Assembly (NCBI GenBank): GCA_003535335.1
Contig: DOHJ01000165.1
Span: 5,826-19,419, forward strand
Origin: Paracoccaceae bacterium
Lineage (GTDB): Bacteria; Pseudomonadota; Alphaproteobacteria; Rhodobacterales; Rhodobacteraceae
Reading direction: 5' to 3'
Length of the DNA: 13,594 nucleotides
Each line of letters opens with the position of its first letter. Position 1 is the stretch's first letter. Of this stretch, positions 7,877-13,594 are shown one piece after another. The translations under genes and the position numbers were made by a program. The notes under the pieces are model-generated. The model was given only the letters and a program-made list of their open reading frames with translations, was not told the origin of the DNA and searched no databases.

Positions 7877-9037
7877 ATGCCCGATCAGATCGAAATCACA
7901 ATCCTGAACCAAATTTCCGACATCGCTGCGGATGAATGGAACGCCTGTGCCGGCCCAACCTCAGGGCGAGCGATTGACCCGTTTACCACTCACCGGTTTT
8001 TACTGGCGCTCGAAAATAGCGGGTCGGTCGGCGCAGGCACCGGATGGCACCCCCGCCACATTGCAGCCTATCAAAACGACCGGTTGATTGGCGTTGCGCC
8101 GACCTATGCCAAAACCCATTCGCAGGGCGAATATGTTTTCGACCACAGCTGGGCTGACGCCTATATGCGCGCAGGTGGGCAGTATTATCCGAAATTGCAA
8201 ATAACCGTGCCGTTCACCCCGGTCACCGGTCGGCGGTTATTAACGCGGACGGGATATGAAACCATCGGCCAAACTGCATTATTGCAAGGGGCGGTGCAGC
8301 TGGCAGCCGATCACGGGCTTTCGTCAATGCACATCACATTTTGCACCGAATCCGAGGCCATTGCAGGCAAGGCCATGGGCCTGATGCACCGGATTGGACA
8401 GCAGTTTCACTGGGTTAATGACGGCTACAAAACATTTGATGATTTTCTGAGCAGCCTATCATCACGAAAACGCAAAAACATACGCCGCGAACGCCGTCAG
8501 GCACAGGGTTTTGGCGGCACAATCCACACGTTTACAGGTGATGAAATCACACCTGAACACATGGAGGCTTTTTGGGGGTTTTATCAGGACACCAGCGCAC
8601 GAAAATGGGGCACACCTTATCTAAGTCGCGAATTTTTTAACATTGCCCATGAAAATTTGCGCGCCGATATTTTTCTGGTCATGGCCAAACGCGGCGAAAC
8701 ATGGGTTGCGGGGGCACTGAATTTTATTGGCGCTGAAACCCTGTTCGGCCGCTACTGGGGTTGTATCGAGGACCACCCTGCCCTGCATTTTGAGATATGT
8801 TATTACCGCGCCATTGATTTTGCCATTCAGCAGGCACTGACAAAAATCGAGGCCGGCGCCCAAGGCGAGCATAAACTTTCCCGTGGTTATCTGCCCGCAA
8901 TTACCCATTCACTGCACTGGATTGCCGATGACGGGTTTCGCGAGGCTGTTGCACAATTTTTGCAGCATGAACGGCAAGCCGTGGATCACGATATCGAAAT
9001 TATGACATCTTACGGACCCTTTAAACGGGGTTTGTAA
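7877..9037 (+). CDS. FemAB-like (COG3146/DUF482) acyltransferase
   Basis: This is a 386-aa protein of the FemAB-like GNAT superfamily group (PF04339/COG3146), whose members are widespread in proteobacteria and mostly of unknown substrate. The family pattern is visible: an N-terminal ADEWNACAG, the HSWADAYMRAGGQYYPKLQITVPFTPVTG segment (split here only for naming), the basic SSRKRKNIRRERR box, and FGRYWGC followed by HFEICYYRAIDFAI near the end. No signal peptide or membrane helix is present, so it should be cytoplasmic. Start is uncertain: ATG 7877 fits the family N-terminus, while ATG 7856 would overlap the otnI stop and add seven residues; neither has a strong ribosome-binding site. The tight spacing puts it in the otnCI transcript, although no functional link is known. 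Confidence 0.8.
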   Translation: MPDQIEITILNQISDIAADEWNACAGPTSGRAIDPFTTHRFLLALENSGSVGAGTGWHPRHIAAYQNDRLIGVAPTYAKTHSQGEYVFDHSWADAYMRAGGQYYPKLQITVPFTPVTGRRLLTRTGYETIGQTALLQGAVQLAADHGLSSMHITFCTESEAIAGKAMGLMHRIGQQFHWVNDGYKTFDDFLSSLSSRKRKNIRRERRQAQGFGGTIHTFTGDEITPEHMEAFWGFYQDTSARKWGTPYLSREFFNIAHENLRADIFLVMAKRGETWVAGALNFIGAETLFGRYWGCIEDHPALHFEICYYRAIDFAIQQALTKIEAGAQGEHKLSRGYLPAITHSLHWIADDGFREAVAQFLQHERQAVDHDIEIMTSYGPFKRGL

Positions 9038-9155
9038 CCGGGGTTATGACGGGGTCGAAAGCCTCGGGTCACTTAATGTCGGCTATTTAAATAACGAACA
9101 TCCCTTCAAATATAGGGGAACATATAGTTGCTCATAATACAACTCAACCTACATC

Positions 9156-9185
9156 TTGCCTTTTGTTCCTCTTTCGTTCTATAAT
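9156..9185 (+). promoter_or_regulatory. sigma70-like promoter for the duplicated-motif small protein
   Basis: A perfect TATAAT (9180-9185) lies 18 bases after TTGCCT (9156-9161, 4/6 to the -35 consensus). Predicted initiation near 9192 gives a leader of about 20 bases with AGGAG at 9202-9206. The surrounding 9038-9213 gap is more AT-rich than the coding DNA beside it. It contains a 10-base palindrome TATTTAAATA but no other element I can name. Confidence 0.6.
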
Positions 9186-9213
9186 TAAGCATCTGCCAAT
9201 CAGGAGTGATTCT

Positions 9214-9558
9214 ATGCAACTTACAATGAATTTGGATAAAATCGTTACCCAACCAGACACAACGTCTAACGATTATTACAAACTGCCAATAACTGAAAAA
9301 CAATTAAATTACGCACGGCACATTTCTGTTGCCAGCGGTAATGCCATCCCATGGGAGGTTCAACAAGATCGCAATGATTTATCGCGCTGGATCGATGTGA
9401 ACAAAGCTGCGTTAAAAACCAGCAAATTTGCCAATTACCCGTCTTCAAAACAGGTGGCCTTTGCCGAACGTGTCGCACGATTAAAACGCCGCCAAGTGCC
9501 GCATGAATGTTTTAAAGACCGCACCTTGATGTCACGTTGGATTGATAGCAACCTGTAA
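9214..9558 (+). CDS. 114-aa hypothetical protein with an internally duplicated motif
   Basis: I do not recognise a function. The protein holds two copies of a ~36-residue motif: residues 25-61 (TEKQLNYARHI...IPWEVQQDRNDLSRWID) and 76-111 (SSKQVAFAERV...VPHECFKDRTLMSRWID). By my alignment, 12 of 35 positions are identical, including KQ, the Ala four residues later, Pro, Glu, DR and SRWID. There is no signal peptide or membrane helix; it is basic and probably cytoplasmic. Similar K-Q...W-I-D tails occur, as I vaguely recall, at the C-termini of some bacterial nucleic-acid enzymes, but I cannot confirm that. The start at ATG 9214 is set by AGGAG 7 bases upstream; an upstream in-frame ATG at 9163 would lie inside the promoter. 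It is monocistronic and flanked by a hairpin. Confidence 0.75.
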   Translation: MQLTMNLDKIVTQPDTTSNDYYKLPITEKQLNYARHISVASGNAIPWEVQQDRNDLSRWIDVNKAALKTSKFANYPSSKQVAFAERVARLKRRQVPHECFKDRTLMSRWIDSNL

Positions 9559-9581
9559 TTTGCCGGACAAACATGAATGTT

Positions 9582-9620
9582 GCCCGCCGTAAGCCTAAAT
9601 AATTCAGGCTTGAGGCGGGC
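9582..9620. terminator. strong hairpin between convergent genes
   Basis: GCCCGCC (9582-9588) pairs with GGCGGGC (9614-9620) and AAGCCT (9591-9596) with AGGCTT (9606-9611), separated by a 2x2 internal loop (GT/GA). The loop is AAATAATTC. The stem totals 13 Watson-Crick pairs and sits in the 79 bases between the small + gene and the large - gene, so it can serve both. Neither flank has a T-run, so it may act as a transcript 3'-end stabiliser or with Rho rather than as a textbook intrinsic terminator. Confidence 0.55.
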
Positions 9621-9637
9621 CGATTGCTCAAACAGCA

Positions 9638-12325
9638 TTAAACCAACAACATATCCTCCGTAATATCGCCAAGTTGCGTGTTCAAAAACGTAATTTCAAC
9701 TGCGCCATCGCTAAAGACCACATTCGCGCCGTCTTGTACCATCTGCGCCATCGCCGCGTCTGCATCGTCATAATCGAAATTGCGCAGATCAATCCAGTCC
9801 CAGCTCTCAAGCCCGATAACCTGATCCGAACCCGCGTCGTCCGAATTGAACACAAACCTGTCCGCCCCGACGCCGCCAAACAAATCATCATCACCGGCAC
9901 CACCCTCCAGCACATCGCCGCTGTTCAGGCTGCGCATGTAAGTGACCAGACCGGATGCGGAACTGTTGATAAATTCCTGACTTTGCGAAAACCCCAAAAC
10001 GACCTGCGCGCGGCTCAATTCGCCGCCCTCCAATCGATCAACCCAGTTGGTCAGGCCACCCGAATCCGGCTCTCGGTCCAGAACATTTTGATAAAGCAGC
10101 GTGACAAATTCAGTGTTGGTCGTGCTGCCGTAGGTACTGGTGAACTCGCTTGAACTTACAAACCCCGCGGCCACGGACTCCAGAGCTCGGCCCTCGCCCA
10201 GAGCCACTGTCCAGCTGTTAAACCCGCCCGCGTCCGGATCCCGATCCAGCGTGGCGTGATAAAGCCGGTAAACATCATCCGCCCAGCGCATCTGGTGGCC
10301 GGATAAACTGAATTCAAGGCAGGCACCTGCTGTTTCGGTGATAAACTCGCCGCTTTGTGAAAAACCAAGCACCACTTGGGCGCGGCTCAGTTCGCCGCTT
10401 TCAAGTTTTCCAACCCAGCTGTTTAATCCGGCAGTATCCGCTGCGCGTCCCAGCACGTTCTGGTAAAGTAGCGTGACAAATTCAGTATTGGTGCTGCTAC
10501 CATATGCGATCTGAAACTCTGAGGAGTTTACAAAGCCTTCTGCAACCTCTTGCAAGGTAAGGCTGGCGTCAATAATCCGGTTTGTCCAGCTTGAATGCCC
10601 GGCCATGTCAGGCGTGCGATCAAGCGTAGCTCGGTAAAGTCGGAAAACCTGACCACCAACCGAGTCAAATCCGGCATTTGGCGTGCCGCCATTCAAAAAA
10701 TCATCTCCATCTTCTCCGATCAAGTGATCGGCTCCGCCTAAACCAGTAATTTTATCATTGCCTTGCGTGCCACGGATCGTATCGGCCTGATGGGTTCCAG
10801 TAATAATTTGATCACCCAAAACAACTGGGCTTACAGGCACGTGCCATGTATCAAACAACCCGGAAATCGAAAAATCACTTTGCGTCAAGGAACTGCCATC
10901 CGCCGATATTATTATTACAGTTTCGTTCCCAAAGCTGATTTCAACGCCGTTGTTTGTGCTATTAAAATCAAGCACATCCAGCGTAGAAACCCGACCCCAC
11001 GCCGAAAGGTCAATCCGGTCAACATCAATATCAAAGTCTTCGATCACATCGGTTTGACCATCGGCAACCAGCACAAAAACATCTGCACCATCTCCACCAT
11101 ACATATGGTCAAGACCCGCCCCATCAACCAGAATGTCATCGCCATTATGGCCGTAAAGGTTGTCGTCGCCTTCATTTCCAGTCAACTGATCTGCGCCGGA
11201 TGTTCCGTTCAAGATTTCACCGCTCGCTGCAGCGATTTCAACCGCGCCCAATCCTTCGATGGCCACGCGAAAATGCCCAAGGCCGGTCAAACCTTCGCCT
11301 GAGGTAAATATCTCGATGTCATTTCCGACGACTGACATCGACAATGTTGTGATATCAGTTAGCCCAGTTTGCATGCTGTCGGCGATGGTTTCCAGATGCA
11401 GCAGACGCCCGCCAGGCAACAGCGTCATAAGGGTTAGGCCATCATCCGTCCCTGATACCAGCACAAAAACTTGTCCTTGAACAGTAACCGTTTCTATAAT
11501 CGTTGCAGATTGAAACCTTGTATCCAAAGTGTCATTCACTTGATCCACAACCCGCATACTGCCGTTTTCGTCCAATGCGACAACCGATATTGAATTGCTG
11601 CCAGCAGCTGTGATCAGCGCATAACTTTGCCCGTCAACCGTAACAACCTCCAGATCGGTCGGGTTACTTATACTAAGCGTATTGGCCGATGAAACCGTAC
11701 TGACCAATGTAGTGGATCCATCGGATTCAATACGAAGCGTACTAAGGCTGTTATCAAAGGAGGAAAGAACCAGCAAATGCGGCTCTCCTCCCAGAGTAAC
11801 CACAACCAGTCCCGCAATATCGTTACCGGTTTGATCCGAGCCTACCTCAATATTTTCCATTAGCTGCAAATTGCCGTCCGCGCCGCGTTCCCAGCAATCC
11901 ACACCGGTGCCTTGGCGCGATGAGGTGAAAAACAACTGCCTATCAGCCAAATTGACAACTTCCAGTTCCACCAAGGCATCTGCCCCGGTAGATAATGTAA
12001 ATGGATTAGACAAGGAACCGTCACTGTTGATCCAGTACCCAGTCATGGTTTGACCATTTTGACCAAAAGATAATAATGCTGATTGGCCGTTTAATTCCAC
12101 AATATCCAGCTGCGATGCTGCGGCAAGACCTGTTGAACTTTCAATGCCAATCCACTCGACAACAGACAGGTCGTTGACATTCCAAACAGTTATCCCCCCG
12201 TCCTCACCTGTGCTGGTATATAACCATGCCCCCGCACTGTTTTGAAACGTTACCATGCTATCGATGCCGGTTAGATACGCTTCCGGATCATCCAACGATG
12301 TTTCGATATGATTTAGATAAGTCAC
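9638..12325 (-). CDS. RTX/DUF4214 protein with N-terminal seven-bladed propeller, probable type I secreted
   Basis: This 895-aa acidic protein has no N-terminal signal peptide. Residues 1-360 hold about seven copies of a ~50-residue beta-propeller-like repeat with a [ST]-x-[SDY]-x-hydrophobic...DG[NS] turn, at about 43, 94, 140, 192, 244, 295 and 349. RTX nonapeptide-type repeats follow at 371-420 (GADQLTGNEGDDNLYG), 507-548 and 802-826 (GGAGDDDLFGGVGADRFVF). Two DUF4214 units occupy 559-662 and 685-786. The C-terminal ~70 residues end in DITEDMLLV, like RTX type I export signals. It should bind calcium, fold outside the cell and act in the matrix or as an adhesin; the ligand is unknown. The start is GTG at 12325 with AGGAG (12332-12336 complement). 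No type I exporter genes are in the window. It is divergent to an exopolysaccharide export gene. Confidence 0.88.
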   Translation of the reverse strand: MTYLNHIETSLDDPEAYLTGIDSMVTFQNSAGAWLYTSTGEDGGITVWNVNDLSVVEWIGIESSTGLAAASQLDIVELNGQSALLSFGQNGQTMTGYWINSDGSLSNPFTLSTGADALVELEVVNLADRQLFFTSSRQGTGVDCWERGADGNLQLMENIEVGSDQTGNDIAGLVVVTLGGEPHLLVLSSFDNSLSTLRIESDGSTTLVSTVSSANTLSISNPTDLEVVTVDGQSYALITAAGSNSISVVALDENGSMRVVDQVNDTLDTRFQSATIIETVTVQGQVFVLVSGTDDGLTLMTLLPGGRLLHLETIADSMQTGLTDITTLSMSVVGNDIEIFTSGEGLTGLGHFRVAIEGLGAVEIAAASGEILNGTSGADQLTGNEGDDNLYGHNGDDILVDGAGLDHMYGGDGADVFVLVADGQTDVIEDFDIDVDRIDLSAWGRVSTLDVLDFNSTNNGVEISFGNETVIIISADGSSLTQSDFSISGLFDTWHVPVSPVVLGDQIITGTHQADTIRGTQGNDKITGLGGADHLIGEDGDDFLNGGTPNAGFDSVGGQVFRLYRATLDRTPDMAGHSSWTNRIIDASLTLQEVAEGFVNSSEFQIAYGSSTNTEFVTLLYQNVLGRAADTAGLNSWVGKLESGELSRAQVVLGFSQSGEFITETAGACLEFSLSGHQMRWADDVYRLYHATLDRDPDAGGFNSWTVALGEGRALESVAAGFVSSSEFTSTYGSTTNTEFVTLLYQNVLDREPDSGGLTNWVDRLEGGELSRAQVVLGFSQSQEFINSSASGLVTYMRSLNSGDVLEGGAGDDDLFGGVGADRFVFNSDDAGSDQVIGLESWDWIDLRNFDYDDADAAMAQMVQDGANVVFSDGAVEITFLNTQLGDITEDMLLV
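9968..10273 (-). repeat. DUF4214 unit 2 (coding repeat)
   Basis: This encodes residues 685-786, two DUF4214 half-repeats of the pattern L-Y-x3-L-x-R-x2-D-x2-G-x3-W...GF-x2-S-x-E-F. Its second half is 40/51 identical in protein sequence, by my count, to the matching part of unit 1, and the DNA remains visibly similar (for example around 10095-10115). It is a tandem duplication with unit 1, separated by a 22-residue linker. Confidence 0.8.
10340..10651 (-). repeat. DUF4214 unit 1 (coding repeat)
   Basis: This encodes residues 559-662, again two half-repeats (RLYRATLDRTPDMAGHSSW..., then LYQNVLGRAADTAGLNSW...GFSQSGEF). The first half diverges more from unit 2 than the second half does. The block follows directly on the second RTX cluster. 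Confidence 0.8.
10682..10807 (-). repeat. RTX calcium-binding repeat cluster 2
   Basis: Residues 507-548 carry GG/GN-x-D-x-hydrophobic nonapeptide-like repeats (for example GNDKITGLGGADHLIGEDG). They form the parallel beta-roll that binds calcium outside the cell. The other clusters encode residues 371-420 (about 11066-11215) and 802-826 (about 9848-9922). Confidence 0.8.
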
Positions 12326-12623
12326 CCCTGACTCCTTTCACCTAAAGTAAAACTGCGTCTAGGGTGGCTCGTAAAAATTAATGTCTAAGTAATAAATCGT
12401 GTCAGATTTGTGGCGTTTCACTAAATTTTGAGTGGAGAAAACGGATGATAAGCGAGCTGTAATTAGTTGCCAAACACCCAGATTAAAGTTTAAATTTTGT
12501 ATTTTGTACGAACTGATCACACAATGCGCCAATTAAATAAGTTAACAAAAATTTTCCCTGTTACTGGTTGGCATTTGACTGTATCGTTCGCAGGAACCAA
12601 AAATACGTTTAGGGACAGAATCG
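12326..12623. promoter_or_regulatory. 298-base divergent intergenic region
   Basis: This AT-rich spacer separates the RTX/DUF4214 gene from the polysaccharide export gene. For the minus-strand gene I see CTGACA (12405-12400) and, 17 bases on, ATTAAT (12382-12377), a 5/6 plus 4/6 sigma70 match about 50 bases before the GTG start. For the plus-strand gene, TTGACT (12575-12580) is -35-like but lacks a good -10, so I do not claim a promoter. AGGGA (12611-12615) is its ribosome-binding site. TAACA...TGTTA (12543-12562) is an inverted repeat of unknown meaning. No RNA gene or mobile-element end is visible. Confidence 0.4.
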
Positions 12624-13594
12624 ATGCGGATCATTAAAATTGCGGCTTTATTGCTGTGTATTATGCCAATTTCAGCATGCACCGTACCGCGAGGAGCAGC
12701 GCTTACATCAGAAATACTGAATGAGACAAAATCCGAGGCCCCGACATTTTCTGTCGTTCCAGTAACACGCAATAAGCTGGAGCAAGTCGCCAAGTGGCCT
12801 AGGACCGGACCCAACAGTCACTACCATTGGTTAAAAAAAGGCCGCGGCCCCGACAGCCCCGTTATTCGCGCAGGGGACGTCATCAATCTTATTATCTGGG
12901 ATAATCAGCAAAATTCCCTTTTAACACCAGAAACCGGCAAGCTGGTTGAAATGCCTGGATTGGTTGTATCGCCAAAAGGCACAATTTTCATTCCCTATCT
13001 GGACGAAGTCCAGGTGCGGGGTAAAACGCCTTCGCAAGCACGTCAGTCATTACAGGAATCGCTAACAGAGATTGTGCCTGCCGCGCAGGTGCAACTGTCA
13101 TTCTCAGCAGGCAAGCTAAATTCTGCTGACCTGATAACAGGCGTAACCAAGCCGGGTAGCTATCCGTTGCCTGATCGTAACTTTTCCATTCTTAGTCTGC
13201 TTGCACAAGGCGGCGGGATTTCACCCAGTTTACGTAACCCGCTGGTGCGTTTGATCCGGGGTAATAAGACATATGAAATCCCCGCTACGGTATTGTTTTC
13301 CAAAGCTGGCGCAAATGTAACGATTCGCGGAAATGACAAAATCATGGCCGTCGAAGACAAGCGTTACTTTACTGCACTGGGCGCAACCGGCACGGAAAGT
13401 CTGGTTTATTTTGATAAAGAAAGCATCACCACACTTGAAGCGCTTTCAATGATTGGCGGGCTTGCGGAAAGTCGCGCTAATTTGAAAGGCGTGTTAGTGT
13501 TGCGGGACTACCCGGCCAGAGCGATCCGCCATGACGGGAAAGGTCCCGAGATGAAACAGGTTATTTTCACCTTTGATTTAACGTCTGCCGATGG
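12624..13594 (+). CDS. Wza/KpsD-type polysaccharide export lipoprotein (3' truncated by the window)
   Basis: The frame is open from ATG 12624 to the window end, giving 323 residues; the gene continues beyond. Residues 1-19 form a lipoprotein signal with lipobox ISAC, the lipidated Cys being residue 19. Residues ~80-160 are a polysaccharide export (PES) domain: IRAGDVINLIIWD, VVSPKGTIFIPYLDEVQVRGKT and AAQVQLSF. Two SLBB-like domains follow, at ~171-212 (GVTKPGSYPLPD, LLAQGGGIS) and ~251-295 (ALGATGTESLVYF, LEALSMIGGLAESRA). Such proteins form the outer-membrane/periplasm channel for capsule or exopolysaccharide. AGGGA lies 8 bases upstream. It is probably the first gene of an exopolysaccharide locus to the right. 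Confidence 0.9.
   Translation, partial: MRIIKIAALLLCIMPISACTVPRGAALTSEILNETKSEAPTFSVVPVTRNKLEQVAKWPRTGPNSHYHWLKKGRGPDSPVIRAGDVINLIIWDNQQNSLLTPETGKLVEMPGLVVSPKGTIFIPYLDEVQVRGKTPSQARQSLQESLTEIVPAAQVQLSFSAGKLNSADLITGVTKPGSYPLPDRNFSILSLLAQGGGISPSLRNPLVRLIRGNKTYEIPATVLFSKAGANVTIRGNDKIMAVEDKRYFTALGATGTESLVYFDKESITTLEALSMIGGLAESRANLKGVLVLRDYPARAIRHDGKGPEMKQVIFTFDLTSAD

Noticed and set aside
9163..9213. Upstream ATG extending the small duplicated-motif protein by 17 residues
   Set aside because: It lies between the -35 and -10 boxes of the putative promoter and has no ribosome-binding site, while ATG 9214 has AGGAG at ideal spacing.
10763..11302. Plus-strand open frame (179 aa) within the RTX gene
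   Set aside because: It is antisense to RTX repeats and the region just after them, has no ribosome-binding site, and its composition is a mirror of the minus-strand repeats.
12434..12462. Five-codon ORF (MISEL) with GGAG at ideal spacing in the divergent region
   Set aside because: It is too short to distinguish from chance. There are no regulatory codon runs or attenuator-like stems after it.
12533..12546. CtrA-like TTAA...TTAAC site before the polysaccharide export gene
   Set aside because: The half-sites are 5 bases apart, whereas the CtrA consensus needs 7.
1..13594. CRISPR arrays, tRNA/rRNA genes, transposases, phage or toxin-antitoxin genes
   Set aside because: I saw no regularly spaced repeats, no tRNA-like cloverleaf, and no recognisable mobile or defence gene. 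Repeats in the RTX gene are protein-coding.

Overview
The window is 13.6 kb of gene-dense, moderately GC-rich bacterial DNA. The gene families suggest an alphaproteobacterium, most likely of the Rhodobacteraceae/Roseobacter type. The indicators are a SUGCT-like CoA-transferase beside gcdH, an otnC-otnI pair, a FemAB-like (COG3146) acyltransferase, and a large RTX/DUF4214 protein beside an exopolysaccharide export lipoprotein. This placement is an inference from family content; there is no rRNA or marker gene.

Layout. (1) 1-3792, + strand: a complete fecBCDE operon, the periplasmic and inner-membrane half of a ferric-dicitrate-type importer. It has a putative promoter/operator at its head and a terminator hairpin laid over the fecE stop codon. 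(2) 3808-6362: a divergent pair, a class III (CaiB/BaiF) CoA-transferase on the minus strand and glutaryl-CoA dehydrogenase gcdH on the plus strand. Together they would activate glutarate and oxidise/decarboxylate glutaryl-CoA to crotonyl-CoA. (3) 6464-9037, + strand: otnC (3-oxo-tetronate-4-phosphate decarboxylase), otnI (2-oxo-tetronate isomerase) and a FemAB-like acyltransferase, overlapping or nearly so, probably one transcript. The kinase OtnK and the oxidising dehydrogenase of the pathway are not in the window. (4) 9214-9558, + strand: a 114-aa protein made of two copies of a ~36-residue motif, behind its own sigma70-like promoter. (5) 9638-12325, - strand: an 895-aa secreted-type protein with a predicted seven-bladed propeller, RTX calcium-binding repeats and two tandem DUF4214 units. 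A strong hairpin separates the convergent ends of (4) and (5). (6) 12624-end, + strand: the first 323 codons of a Wza/KpsD-type polysaccharide export lipoprotein, running off the window and probably heading an exopolysaccharide locus.

Functionally, regions 1-3 are ordinary nutrient-acquisition and carbon-catabolism modules. The right-hand third looks like a cell-surface/secreted-matrix region, in which a type I secreted adhesin-like protein lies divergent to polysaccharide export. I found no CRISPR array, tRNA, rRNA, transposase or phage gene. I see no clear case for a wholly new multi-gene system. The least explained items are the duplicated-motif small protein, the domain mix of the 895-aa protein, and the incomplete otn module coupled to an acyltransferase.
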